The notes beneath the pieces are model-generated. The model saw nothing but the letters and a program-made list of their open reading frames with translations. It made no database searches and was not told where the DNA came from. A stretch of 59,381 bases of DNA, from contig JAUILK010000019.1 in assembly GCA_030433275.1 (NCBI GenBank), positions 1 to 59,381 of the forward strand. Reading direction: 5' to 3'. The stretch is from Gammaproteobacteria bacterium. Lineage in GTDB: Bacteria > Pseudomonadota > Gammaproteobacteria > Nitrococcales > Nitrococcaceae. Numbering within the stretch: position 1 is the stretch's first letter; each line of letters opens with the position of its first letter. A program made the position numbers and the translations under genes. Below are positions 52,362 to 59,381 of the stretch, piece by piece.

Positions 52362-52535
52362 CTAACGGTTGAGCAGGAAGCGGATCAGGAGACGAAAGCC
52401 CCACGCCGTGGCGAGGAGCACGAGCACCGCTGAGAGCAAATCCACGGCGTCAGCGGGTGAGAGGTGCGACCAGGTGGCGATCTCGGCCCACTGGCCGCAC
52501 GATCCGTCGCCGTTTACGGATGCGCAGGCGAACAT
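52362..52535 (-). CDS. Small membrane coat-like protein, 57 residues
   Basis: A frame shorter than 60 codons: MFACASVNGDGSCGQWAEI.., then one membrane helix (AVDLLSAVLVLLATAWGF) and a basic end (RLLIRFLLNR). Its ATG overlaps the TAA of the ssDNA-binding protein gene (TAATG) and its stop lies 11 bases from the coat start, so it is a tightly packed gene. The topology and position resemble pVII/pIX minor coat proteins. Confidence 0.75.
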   Translation of the reverse strand: MFACASVNGDGSCGQWAEIATWSHLSPADAVDLLSAVLVLLATAWGFRLLIRFLLNR

Positions 52536-52840
52536 TACGGCTTGGCCGGTTGCGCCGGTGCGGGACGAGCGGGGGCGGTATCGATGGCAAGGGCGTGCAT
52601 GCCGGTCTTGCCGCCACCGGCGAGTTTTAGGAGCACGCGCACGTCGAGCAGCTTGGGCAGCTCGTGGCTTTTGAGTTGGTCGATGAGCTCGGCCTCGCAG
52701 GTGAGCGTCATGGGGATGACGCCGTAGGCGTCTTTACCGGTGTCCTCGCGCTGGGCGAGGAAGAGCTTGGCGTAGGTGTTGCCGTCGACGTGGACGCGCC
52801 GGGCGCCGAGGACGTCGACTTTGATGGTCTGTTGCATCAT
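52535..52840 (-). CDS. Probable ssDNA-binding protein (pV-like)
   Basis: 101 residues. IKVDVLGARRVHVDGNTYAKLFLAQREDTGKDAYGVIPMTL resembles a small beta-barrel, and a Pro/Ala-rich tail (APARPAPAQPAKP) follows, as in gene V-type proteins of Pf-like phages. GGAAGG precedes two ATGs at 52840 and 52837. The assignment is by size, position and fold pattern. Confidence 0.65.
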   Translation of the reverse strand: MMQQTIKVDVLGARRVHVDGNTYAKLFLAQREDTGKDAYGVIPMTLTCEAELIDQLKSHELPKLLDVRVLLKLAGGGKTGMHALAIDTAPARPAPAQPAKP

Positions 52841-53075
52841 GGTGCGTTCCTTCCCTGTGGCGGGAGACTGAGGCCGGCGCGATTAGGGCGGCATGCCGCC
52901 GGCATTACATGCCTTGAGAAGCGAGAAAACCGCTCGCCGCTGGGCGTCCCCCGGCCGGTGGCCGGGGGCGCCGTGGAGCGTACGGTTGAGGGGCTGTCAA
53001 TGGTGCGCTGCGCCGCTTCGCGCCATTGACAGGGCGTGGGCGGTGCCGATGAACGGGGCCGTAGGGGAGATCCGA

Positions 53076-53372
53076 TCATGCCTCGGCCCTCGCAAGACGC
53101 GTGTTCGAGGCGGTCTCGGGGCGCTCCCACCAGGCAGTGCCGAGGCGCTGGAGGCGGTGCCGGGCGCGGTGCAGCTCGAAGCGGGCGGCGTCGAGGTCGG
53201 CGGGGCGGCGCAGGTCGGGGCAGACCGGGTGCAGGGCGCGCAGGACGTCGCGGGCGAAGGTCAACGCGGCGCGCTCGGCGGTTTTACCCTCGGCGCGGTC
53301 GATGAGGGCTTCGGCGTGACGGCAACCGACCAGGAGCAGGGTGAGTTGTGCTTGAGGGGTGGCGGTGCTCAT
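53076..53372 (-). CDS. Hypothetical prophage protein
   Basis: 98 residues, helical and Arg/Ala-rich (FARDVLRALHPVCPDLRRPADLDAARFELHRARHRLQRLGTAWW). Unknown family. Starts at the ATG 53372 without a clear ribosome site. Confidence 0.5.
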   Translation of the reverse strand: MSTATPQAQLTLLLVGCRHAEALIDRAEGKTAERAALTFARDVLRALHPVCPDLRRPADLDAARFELHRARHRLQRLGTAWWERPETASNTRLARAEA

Positions 53373-53382
53373 AAGCGCACGC

Positions 53383-53547
53383 TTAGAACGTGTAACCGGA
53401 GGCGGCCGCCAGGGCCTCGGCGGTCGAGCCGTGGCGGGAGACCCGCACCCACGCGCGGTGAATGCGGCTGTAGCGCTGCACGTAGACGCACGCGCAGCCG
53501 GTGCAGCGCGCAATCCGCAGGCCCGTATCCCAAACCTCGATGCTCAT
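53383..53547 (-). CDS. Small prophage protein with Cys pair
   Basis: 54 residues from the ATG at 53547, with GGGAGGAAT 8 bases upstream. LRIARCTGCACVYV holds a C-x-x-C-x-C cluster that may bind metal; an amphipathic segment follows. It overlaps the upstream HTH gene by 4 bases, so it is real. Function unknown. Confidence 0.6.
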   Translation of the reverse strand: MSIEVWDTGLRIARCTGCACVYVQRYSRIHRAWVRVSRHGSTAEALAAASGYTF

Positions 53548-53747
53548 GCCCATTCCTCCCGCTCCAAGCACTCGCGGGTGACCAGGGCGAGGTTGACCAG
53601 CCGGTGACGTCCGATCTTGACGCTCGGTATATGACCCTTCTCGACCATCCCGCGCACGACGCCTTCGTCCAGGCCGCTAAGCTCCGCGAACCGCTCTCTT
53701 GTCACCAGCGGCCACATAATCACTTGCCCTGTCGGTCGGTCGTCCAT
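53544..53747 (-). CDS. Small helix-turn-helix protein (excisionase/MerR-like)
   Basis: About 67 residues. VTRERFAELSGLDEGVVRGMVEKGHIPSVKIGRHRLVNLALVTREC is a MerR/excisionase-type DNA-binding domain. The start may be the GTG at 53762 or the ATG at 53747; neither has a strong ribosome site. It is the first gene of the leftward phage operon and may control excision or replication. Confidence 0.6.
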   Translation of the reverse strand: MDDRPTGQVIMWPLVTRERFAELSGLDEGVVRGMVEKGHIPSVKIGRHRLVNLALVTRECLEREEWA

Positions 53748-53780
53748 ATGCTCGAAGTCCACTTTGTTACACTTTGTTGC

Positions 53781-53827
53781 ACGTATATACGTTATAAAGC
53801 GTATACGTGAATTCCAGTATCATACTG
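53781..53827. promoter_or_regulatory. Operator cluster between divergent phage genes
   Basis: ACGTATATACGT (53781-53792), CGTATACG (53800-53807) and CAGTATCATACTG (53815-53827) are palindromes in the 75-bp gap between the leftward phage operon and the rightward repressor gene. This matches a lysogeny control region. Confidence 0.65.
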
Positions 53828-53837
53828 AAAATAACGT

Positions 53838-54116
53838 ATGTCAACAGCCGCTGATCGAATCCGACAACTCAGGGAATCCACAGGTTTGGGGCGTACACGC
53901 TTCTCGAAGCGGCTAGGTGTGTCTATGCGGACCATCGAGACAATCGAAAACAAAGGCCGATCACCGAGGGCCGATGTCTTGGAAGCCATCGCCCGTGAAT
54001 GGCCGCAATACAGCTACTGGCTGCTCACGGGCGAGACGATGCCGGAACAAGGACACATCAGCCCGGAGATAGAAAGGGCACGCAAGGACTCGCCAGGGGC
54101 GGAAAAGGCTTCCTAA
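53838..54116 (+). CDS. cI-type HTH repressor of prophage
   Basis: 92 residues. RIRQLRESTGLGRTRFSKRLGVSMRTIETIENKGRSPRADVLEAIAREW is a Xre-type helix-turn-helix. The rest is short (no LexA-like protease domain), so it is a DNA-binding repressor with a small tail. It is divergent from the phage operon with palindromic sites between. Confidence 0.8.
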   Translation: MSTAADRIRQLRESTGLGRTRFSKRLGVSMRTIETIENKGRSPRADVLEAIAREWPQYSYWLLTGETMPEQGHISPEIERARKDSPGAEKAS

Positions 54117-54308
54117 TCGCCGAGCGGGTGCTGGCCCGCTGGTTCAGACAAGAAGACGAACAACGAGAACTAGATCAAAGATACTCGCCTGAGCTACCAC
54201 CACAGTAACGGACCGAAGCCAGAGAGGGGGAATGCTTCCGGTCCAGCCATAAATCAGCGCCGGACATTCAGGAGAGGTGAGTTCGCTACTTAACAGGAAA
54301 GAAGCGTT
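54117..54308. other. 192-bp gap with a hairpin
   Basis: GGACCGAAGC and GCTTCCGGTCC (54210-54245) pair with one bulged base, possibly the terminator of the repressor gene. No gene is seen. Confidence 0.4.
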
Positions 54309-54644
54309 ATGAGGATATGGATCGCCATGAGCGCAGCGCTACTAATAAGCCTCTTGACCGCACCAATTGCTCAGGCAGAGCAAAAAGGAACGTCCGCAGA
54401 GGGGAGTGCATTTCCAGACATTAGACCCACAATAAGGGGAGGAATAAAGAAGGTCCTAAGCACAACAGTTGGTGACGTAGTTCAGGTCTTTACCGGAAAT
54501 GATCGTGAAATCGTTGGCTGGAAAGAGGTGCATGTACCAGGGAAGCCCCTCAAGGAGGGTCTTGGGCCGGATAAGAATTTGAATGAAAAAGTTCTACGTT
54601 GCCGAAATGGTTACACTCGGCGTGTACCCGTATACAGCCAGTAA
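54309..54644 (+). CDS. Secreted protein of unknown function
   Basis: 111 residues. Signal peptide IAMSAALLISLLTAPIAQA, then a short soluble domain. GGAAAGAAG precedes the ATG. It lies just before the DUF2726 gene on the same strand. No family recognised. Confidence 0.55.
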   Translation: MRIWIAMSAALLISLLTAPIAQAEQKGTSAEGSAFPDIRPTIRGGIKKVLSTTVGDVVQVFTGNDREIVGWKEVHVPGKPLKEGLGPDKNLNEKVLRCRNGYTRRVPVYSQ

Positions 54645-54658
54645 TCGAGGAAACCAGC

Positions 54659-55219
54659 ATGGAAAGCGTAGGATACCTCGTAGTTCTCGCAATCATAGCT
54701 GCAGCCATTTCTGGGTTTGCTTCCAAGAACAAGCGAAGCTGGCGCAAAGGGGCTAAGGTTAGTACCAACCCCTCACCAGCTAAATTTAGAGCGAAGCGCC
54801 CACTGTCAGCTCCTGAGCAGATACTCTTTGGCCGTCTCAAAGCTGCCTTGCCGGATCATGTAATACTATCGCAGGTCTCCTTCAGCCAGTTTCTGTTCAC
54901 TAAAGGTGGCGACAGAAAGCAAAATTTTGCACGCTTTGCTGAGGCTCGTCAGAAGGTGGCTGATTTCTTAGTGTGCGACCCGAGCTTCCGGATTGTGAGA
55001 GTCATCGAGTTAGACGATCGATCCCACAGACAGGAAAAAGACGAGAGAAGAGATGCGATCCTAAAAGAAGCTGGTTTGAAGGTTGTGCGATGGAAAATTT
55101 CCAACATTCCAAACGCAGAGACAATCCGCCGAGATATTTTAGGAAAGCGTCTACTAAATGAAATGGAAGGTACTGTCGCTGCGCCAGGAATGACACATGA
55201 GACACCAGTTCAAGAATAG
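54659..55219 (+). CDS. DUF2726-domain membrane protein (Vsr-like nuclease fold)
   Basis: 186 residues from the ATG at 54659 (GAGGAAA upstream). One N-terminal membrane helix (VVLAIIAAAISGF) is followed by the DUF2726 domain: LSAPEQILFGRLKAAL, ILSQVSFSQFL, then VADFLVCDP.. VRVIELDD, with the D...E-x-D spacing of restriction-endonuclease-like folds. Such membrane-bound nuclease-like proteins occur in defence and mobile elements. It follows the secreted protein gene by 14 bases. Confidence 0.7.
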   Translation: MESVGYLVVLAIIAAAISGFASKNKRSWRKGAKVSTNPSPAKFRAKRPLSAPEQILFGRLKAALPDHVILSQVSFSQFLFTKGGDRKQNFARFAEARQKVADFLVCDPSFRIVRVIELDDRSHRQEKDERRDAILKEAGLKVVRWKISNIPNAETIRRDILGKRLLNEMEGTVAAPGMTHETPVQE

Positions 55220-55431
55220 GGTCATACTCTCAGTATGCTCAAACGTGCACAAAGCAGAAGTCACGCGATTACATGATGCCAAGATATAAGCTAATTTAAG
55301 GCGCTATCTTGATTAAGAAAAATAGGGCGTACCGAGAATAACACGGCGGAGTTATGAGGAAGTCGCGGCTATTCAATATCCACGACCTCCAGCTAATCAC
55401 TTTTATGTAATAAAGAGCATGGAGGTTTAGA
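55220..55431. other. Gap upstream of AbiTii gene
   Basis: GTTATGA at 55351-55357 resembles an integron core and could be the insertion point of the cassette, but no full attC lies upstream. The ribosome site GGAGG at 55421-55425 precedes the TTG start. Confidence 0.35.
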
Positions 55432-56355
55432 TTGTCACTTCTCCAACAGATTCAAGAGTCCGTGGTTCAGGAAGGAGCTGATCTTGGCTCAATTCTTTTG
55501 AAGCTACGTTTTCTGGCTGCGAGGCTTGGCAGCAATTTTCTTGAAGAATGGGTGAAGCATGAATCCGAGGGGTATCCAAGGGATGCCGATGTCCCTTCTT
55601 ATCGGATTTGCGATGTGACCTACCGAGGTGCTTTCTCTATTACTTTTGGCTCGTGTATCAATAACGCACAAATACCGCCGTACCTCATTAAAAAACACGC
55701 GGGCGAGAGTTGGACGAAGTATAAAGTTCGAGAAAGCATCGCTGCCGTGGATGAAATGGTTAAAAGGAATGCCTCAGATGGACGCAGTTTCGGAATAGAT
55801 GCCTCTAATTTAATTTTGCTTCTTCAAGACAAAGTCTACAAAGGCTACGCCTGCAATGATGTGAGCGGCTCAATTTCCCCGGCTGCGTTCTACGAAATAC
55901 AGCAAGCCGTTCGAAGCCGCATTCTTGAACTTACTATCGAATTAGAGAGGTCTGTGCCTGGTGCTATCCATGTTGCTTTCGGAGAAACCATCGCGGAGAA
56001 AAATGACGCTGAGCAAGTTCAACAAATTTCACAGCAAATTATCTATGGGAACGTTTCAACAGCTGTAGCTGGCGGCGCTGGTTCTCAAATTACCGTTACG
56101 GTGAACGAAAGAGACAGCAAGTCCTTTGTGAATCATCTCGTTGAATCTGGTATCCCAAAAAAAGATGCTTCTGAATTAGTTGAGATTATTGCAACGGAAG
56201 AGCCATCTAGCGTTGAAGAACCCTTTGGTCAGAACGCCAAAAATTGGTTAGGTTCTAACCTGAAAAAGGCAGCTGAAGGTACATGGGGTGTGGGCATCTC
56301 AGTGGCTACAAAAGTCCTTACCGAAGCCGCGCTGAAATATTACGGCCTCAAGTAG
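55432..56355 (+). CDS. AbiTii-domain protein (phage abortive-infection type)
   Basis: 307 residues from a TTG, with GGAGGTTTAGA 7 bases upstream. LLQQIQESVVQEGADLGSILLKLRFLAARLGSNFLEEWVKHESEGYP and the following strand-rich region match the AbiTii domain (about 180 residues). The C-terminal 120 or so residues carry IIYGNVSTAVAGGAGSQ and a helical tail. The DNA is AT-richer than the neighbouring phage genes. An attC-like site lies 13 bases after the stop, so this is probably an integron cassette. Defence role is inferred from the domain. Confidence 0.75.
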   Translation: MSLLQQIQESVVQEGADLGSILLKLRFLAARLGSNFLEEWVKHESEGYPRDADVPSYRICDVTYRGAFSITFGSCINNAQIPPYLIKKHAGESWTKYKVRESIAAVDEMVKRNASDGRSFGIDASNLILLLQDKVYKGYACNDVSGSISPAAFYEIQQAVRSRILELTIELERSVPGAIHVAFGETIAEKNDAEQVQQISQQIIYGNVSTAVAGGAGSQITVTVNERDSKSFVNHLVESGIPKKDASELVEIIATEEPSSVEEPFGQNAKNWLGSNLKKAAEGTWGVGISVATKVLTEAALKYYGLK

Positions 56356-56368
56356 AAATGCATAAAAT

Positions 56369-56440
56369 GCATAACATGCACATTCAGCCGACCATCAGTT
56401 CGCTAGCGCTCCTTTCGTCGGCTGATGTGAGGCGTTATGC
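56369..56440 (+). other. attC site 1 (integron cassette recombination site)
   Basis: Outer arms GCATAAC (56369-56375) and GTTATGC (56434-56440) are perfect 7-bp complements carrying the AAC and GTT triplets. Inner arms TCAGCCGAC (56384-56392) and GTCGGCTGA (56417-56425) pair perfectly, with CACAT/ATGTG continuing the stem and one extra base on the left side. This is the bulged base that marks real attC sites. The centre is TTCGCTAGCGCT. The site ends the AbiTii cassette; the next gene starts 35 bases later, typical spacing. Confidence 0.8.
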
Positions 56441-56474
56441 CTTCTAAGCAATTTGATAAGGGAGGCTTTAATAC

Positions 56475-58145
56475 ATGAATCCAGAATCTTTAGAATATAC
56501 AAACTTAAAACCGATTCTCGCACAATACGAAGCAAAGGGGCGAGGTGAGTCGATAGCCTTTTTGAGCTGGTTTCTAGAAAACATCTTCAGGCTAGATGAT
56601 GTCAGCGCTGATGACTCTATTTGCGATCGACCAAACGACCGAGGAATAGATGGAATTTATGTGGATCATACGCAAGAAGAAATCCAGATTCTTCAAGGAA
56701 AACTAAAGCAACGAAACTCATCGATAGGCGATCTACCATTAAGAGAACTCGCAGGCACTATAACCCAGCTAAAAAACCCAGAATCTGTTCAGGCGCTTAT
56801 TGACGGAGGGGCAAACGAAGAGCTAAAACGAATCCTGACTCGCCATAATATAAAGGACCTAATTTCGAAAGGTTATATGGTTGTTGGCTTGTTTATATCA
56901 AATCAACCACTTGATCAAAATGGCCAGGAGTTTCTTGAGTGTCATCAAGGTATATCGGTATATGACAGGAACCGAATTGCAAACGAATTCATAGAAATAG
57001 ATCAAGTTGGTGGTGTCACCGGAAGCTATGTATTTGATACAAGCTACGTTTCACCCATGGTTATTCGAACTGGTATTCGCGCAACAACGTATGTACTTCC
57101 GGTGCAAGCGTTAGAGTTGGTCGGGATGGATGGAATAGATGACGGAACTTTGTTCACGCAGAATGTTAGGCAGTCTCTAGGCAATACCAAGGTTAACAAA
57201 GCACTACGCCGTAGCGTTATGCAGCCAGCAGAGCATGAAAACTTCCCTCTTTATCACAATGGGGTAAACATTCTTTGCCACTCTGCGCATCTTGATGAGG
57301 AACATGAAAAACTACGAATTACTAATTATGTGGTCGTAAATGGGGCACAAAGCATTACGACATTTCGTCGTGCTAAGAGCGCTCTTTCTCCCGACCTCCG
57401 GGTACTGGCAAAAATCATTCAAATTGACGATCCGGACCTTTCAAAGAAAATCACAATTAATAGCAACAATCAAAATGCAATTAAGGCTCGCGACCTAAAG
57501 TCTAATAACGAAATTCAACTTCGTCTGCGAGAAGAGTTTTCACATGTAGAGGGAGGTGCCTATGACCTCGAGATAAAGCGAGGGCAAGGGATTGACGCTG
57601 CTAAGACAGTAGTTACAAACGAAGAAGCAGGCCGTTTGCTCTTGGCATTTGATCTCATGTCTCCTGAATCATGCCACCAAATCTATAAGGTTTTTGATGA
57701 TCGTTATGCCGATATTTTTGCGCGTCCAGAAGTCAACGCTCACAGGGTTATTTTTCTATATCTACTAAACAAGAAAGTTCAGAATGTTACGGAATCTATT
57801 AATTATCGGCCGTTAGCGAAATATGGACTCACTCGATTTTTCCTGCTGTCTGTCGTATCTGAGCTCATTCGCGCAAACAATGACACATTAGTCTACTACC
57901 AAGACCCCTCAACGCTTTTTTTTGACGATCGATTAACTAATTTTATGGATGAGATTGAGAGCATTCTCGTATCAATTGTTATTGACCTCAACTACGAAGT
58001 AGAGGAGATGGGGGATCAGTTTGACTACAAAGGCGACCTAAAAAGTCCAACTAAGATCAAGGGCTTAAGAAATAAGTTATTGCGTAGCTATGAAAAAGAT
58101 GTTGCTCGTGGCAAAGCACCGTTGCTTACAATAGTCATGGCATAA
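56475..58145 (+). CDS. AIPR-family protein (abortive infection phage resistance)
   Basis: 556 residues. A nuclease-like N-terminal part (CDRPNDRGIDGIYVDHTQEEIQILQGK, with an acidic-basic pattern of PD-(D/E)xK folds) is followed by the AIPR domain (ENFPLYHNGVNILCHSA.., VVNGAQSITTFRRAKS.., INSNNQNAIKARDLKSNN). AIPR proteins protect against phage, sometimes by abortive infection. GGAGG lies 8 bases before the ATG. It fits one cassette: from the core of attC site 1 (56434) to the core of a second attC-like site (58214). Confidence 0.8.
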   Translation: MNPESLEYTNLKPILAQYEAKGRGESIAFLSWFLENIFRLDDVSADDSICDRPNDRGIDGIYVDHTQEEIQILQGKLKQRNSSIGDLPLRELAGTITQLKNPESVQALIDGGANEELKRILTRHNIKDLISKGYMVVGLFISNQPLDQNGQEFLECHQGISVYDRNRIANEFIEIDQVGGVTGSYVFDTSYVSPMVIRTGIRATTYVLPVQALELVGMDGIDDGTLFTQNVRQSLGNTKVNKALRRSVMQPAEHENFPLYHNGVNILCHSAHLDEEHEKLRITNYVVVNGAQSITTFRRAKSALSPDLRVLAKIIQIDDPDLSKKITINSNNQNAIKARDLKSNNEIQLRLREEFSHVEGGAYDLEIKRGQGIDAAKTVVTNEEAGRLLLAFDLMSPESCHQIYKVFDDRYADIFARPEVNAHRVIFLYLLNKKVQNVTESINYRPLAKYGLTRFFLLSVVSELIRANNDTLVYYQDPSTLFFDDRLTNFMDEIESILVSIVIDLNYEVEEMGDQFDYKGDLKSPTKIKGLRNKLLRSYEKDVARGKAPLLTIVMA

Positions 58146-58151
58146 AAATGC

Positions 58152-58220
58152 CGTAAACACGGCCGCATTTTCCGTTCGCTGCGCTCACTACAAATGCGTC
58201 AGTTGCTGCTGGCGTTAAGC
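58152..58220 (+). other. attC-like site 2, downstream of AIPR gene
   Basis: GTTAAGC (58214-58220) is an integron core. CGCATTT (58164-58170) and AAATGCG (58192-58198) pair perfectly around a TTCGCTGCGCTCA-containing loop like that of Vibrio-type attC sites. The left outer arm (..AAAC at 58152-58158) keeps only the AAC triplet, so the site is degenerate. Confidence 0.5.
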
Positions 58221-58270
58221 TGCGAGCATCGGTAGCGCTCATATGCTTAATGGCTCGTTGGCTTGTTCGT

Positions 58271-58287
58271 GTCCACTAGGCGTCCAC
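58271..58287. repeat. Paired GTCCAC sites, right end of prophage
   Basis: GTCCAC-TAGGC-GTCCAC has the same 11-bp spacing as 45556-45572. Lies about 90 bp inside the right attachment repeat. Confidence 0.55.
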
Positions 58288-58378
58288 ACCGATAGAGCTT
58301 AGAGTGGGACGCTGTGGCTCCGTGAAGTCCGAAGTAACTGAATTAACGAATATAGTGGCTTAGGGTGTTGTTTGGGAA

Positions 58379-58406
58379 CGGACTCTGACTCCGTCAACCT
58401 AGGTTC
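58379..58406. other. Attachment repeat, right end of prophage (28 bp)
   Basis: Identical to 45459-45486. The tRNA-like sequence after it (TCCAGTCCTGGTTATCC..) no longer matches tRNA-Gln, so the displaced 3' half of the original gene has decayed. Confidence 0.85.
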
Positions 58407-58849
58407 CAGTCCTGGTTATCCGGACAACATAGCCAACAGTCTGTCCGTTTCCGCAGCTTTTTGCCGTAGTTCGTTTGGAACCAGTCGGGCGTTCAGGTAG
58501 CTACACGTCGGTTATATAGGCATAGTGAAACACCCTAACGAGAGAAATGATCTCTGGATTTTCGACAATGGGGTAAGTGCCATTCCGGCTATGTTGTTTC
58601 CGCTGGCTAGCTGATCCGTGGTACAAAGCAACCCAGCATCGGTGTCGCAGATCAGCGTGCGCGAGCCGATTAAGGGCATCCGTTGAGAGCATGGGGTCGT
58701 GGTAGGCTGGGGCGGACAGTTGCGGTCCCTGCATCATGCACAGGTAAATGCCGCTCGGTGACCCATCGTCACTGCCAGCGAAGGCCGTCGACCTGAGCCC
58801 GTGTCGCCTGCGCAGACTTAAACTTTTTTAAGTAATTCGAGAAGCAGCC
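58407..58849. other. 443-bp region right of the prophage
   Basis: No gene recognised. A 78-codon minus-strand frame (58501-58737) has no family or ribosome site. The last 100 bp is the leader of the secreted protein gene. Confidence 0.45.
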
Positions 58850-59381
58850 ATGGTTTTTCCAGTATTTTCGAAGCGCAACGTAATATCCGCAATTCTTCTC
58901 ACGGCAATGGTTTCACCGCTAAGCGCTCTGGGAGGTCAGAATAAACCCTTGAAGATACGCTTGAAGGTTCACGAGCAGGTGGGGTTTTCACTGGACTGTC
59001 CGTCTCAATTCGGTGGCACCACGACTGGGACAGGTAAAGGCACACATCTTGGGAAGCTTTCATTCAATGCGACTGATTGCATTACGCCGATGGAGGATCA
59101 TTTCACTTTTAACGGCGAATTCACAATTATTGCCGCTAATGGCGACAAACTTATTGGCAATTACAGCGGCGCGTTTGTCCCGATTAATTCCGGGCCCGTG
59201 TATAGCCTATCGGATGCAACATTGAAGATCCTGGGGGGGACGGGCGGTGTCTGTCAAGGTAGTTGGAGCCTCTGTCATGCTGCTTTTAGTGCCGGCTCAG
59301 GATTCAGCCACACAGGGCCGACGGGCTTCCAGTTTCGCGTGGCCCCGGACCAGCGGCCGGGGGCATTGCCACGCGCTTGCT
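58850..59381 (+). CDS. Secreted protein of unknown function, truncated by window end
   Basis: Open from the ATG at 58850 to the last base (at least 177 residues), so the C-terminus is outside. Signal peptide VISAILLTAMVSPLSALG, then a beta-rich region with FTFNGEFTIIAANGDKLIGNYSGAFVP and ATLKILGGTGG, which resembles short secreted beta-barrel proteins built from G-x-G-T repeats. The mature part has Cys residues that may form disulfides. GAAGCAGCC precedes the ATG without a good ribosome site. Confidence 0.65.
   Translation, partial: MVFPVFSKRNVISAILLTAMVSPLSALGGQNKPLKIRLKVHEQVGFSLDCPSQFGGTTTGTGKGTHLGKLSFNATDCITPMEDHFTFNGEFTIIAANGDKLIGNYSGAFVPINSGPVYSLSDATLKILGGTGGVCQGSWSLCHAAFSAGSGFSHTGPTGFQFRVAPDQRPGALPRAC

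Larger units (their letters stand above)
45459..58406. mobile_element. 12.9 kb filamentous-phage (inovirus) prophage in tRNA-Gln with defence cargo
   Basis: A 28-bp direct repeat (45459-45486 and 58379-58406) marks integration in tRNA-Gln, with a tyrosine integrase 0.7 kb inside the left end. A minus-strand gene set typical of inoviruses (HTH protein, ssDNA-binding protein, small coat proteins, terminator, pIII, pVI, Zot, replication protein) proves the type. Paired GTCCAC sites near both ends fit integrase arms. No secretin (pIV) gene is present, so a host secretin would be used. Non-phage cargo includes a chlorite dismutase, a sterol desaturase and AbiTii/AIPR genes with attC sites. Confidence 0.9.

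Noticed and set aside
52837-53130. Minus-strand frame before the ssDNA-binding protein gene
   Set aside because: Arg/Pro/Ser-rich with no ribosome site; looks like a high-GC shadow.
53999-54208. Plus-strand frame overlapping the repressor gene
   Set aside because: It lies in another frame of the repressor gene and its leader; no family.
55336-55357. AATAAC...GTTATGA as a third attC upstream of AbiTii
   Set aside because: Only 9 bases separate the arms, too short for attC; it could at most be a bare core.
58501-58737. 78-codon minus-strand frame right of the prophage
   Set aside because: No ribosome site or recognisable domain.
1-59381. CRISPR arrays
   Set aside because: No array of regularly spaced ~30-bp repeats was seen; the tandem repeats at 2782 and 9991 are 9-10 bp units without spacers.

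Overview
The window looks like chromosomal DNA from a gammaproteobacterium. Host genes include rplM-rpsI, a class 1 speD, an Escherichia-type RNase T, acpH, rhlB, pyrC, argG, a Coq7-type hydroxylase, a CRP regulator and phaR/phaB. SulP, PPK2 and arylsulfatase genes would fit a sulfur- or halophile-type lineage such as Chromatiales or Ectothiorhodospiraceae, but that placement is inference. All calls come from reading the sequence; no database search was possible.

Region 1 (1-11.7 kb) is a nest of mobile DNA. A partial IS5-family transposase (1-661) abuts an ISAs1-family transposase gene. The ISAs1 gene is itself split by a 10.8 kb integrative element (about 822-11607). Joining the flanks at a shared 7-bp TCGGTAG restores the ISAs1 reading frame exactly. 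The element has a P4-type tyrosine integrase beside its right end and an AlpA-like regulator. A minus-strand operon encodes a CHC2-type zinc-finger protein, a P-loop ATPase and small proteins. A HicB-like pair and a decayed left end complete it. TACCGTCA-type repeats at both ends look like integrase arm sites.

Region 2 (11.7-20.6 kb) holds two broken genes (SpoIIAA-like and LOG-like), then small proteins, an HlyD-type membrane fusion protein, a SulP transporter, PPK2, a conserved protein of unknown function, an IS630 relic and a DUF481 outer-membrane protein. Region 3 (20.8-45.4 kb) is mostly host core: arylsulfatase, CNB-HDOD regulator, phaR/phaB, acpH with a thioesterase, rhlB, grxD, rnt, pyrC, argG, a Ycf45-like R3H ATPase, an otsA relic beside a GH15 enzyme, PilZ, CRP, speD, coq7 and rplM-rpsI.

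Region 4 (45.43-58.41 kb) is the most interesting. A filamentous-phage (inovirus) prophage sits in tRNA-Gln(CTG), bounded by a 28-bp direct repeat (45459-45486 and 58379-58406). It carries a tyrosine integrase, a replication protein, Zot/pI, pVI- and pIII-like proteins, a Pf3-like leaderless coat protein, a small membrane protein too short for usual gene finding, a probable ssDNA-binding protein, and a cI-like repressor with palindromic operators. Its unusual cargo is a dimeric-type chlorite dismutase, a sterol desaturase/fatty-acid hydroxylase whose start overlaps the zot stop, and a right arm with DUF2726, AbiTii and AIPR genes. The AbiTii and AIPR genes are each followed by an attC-like integron recombination site, so they appear to be integron cassettes (defence genes) inside a filamentous prophage with no integron integrase in the window. 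Beyond the prophage lies one truncated gene for a secreted protein (58850 to the end).
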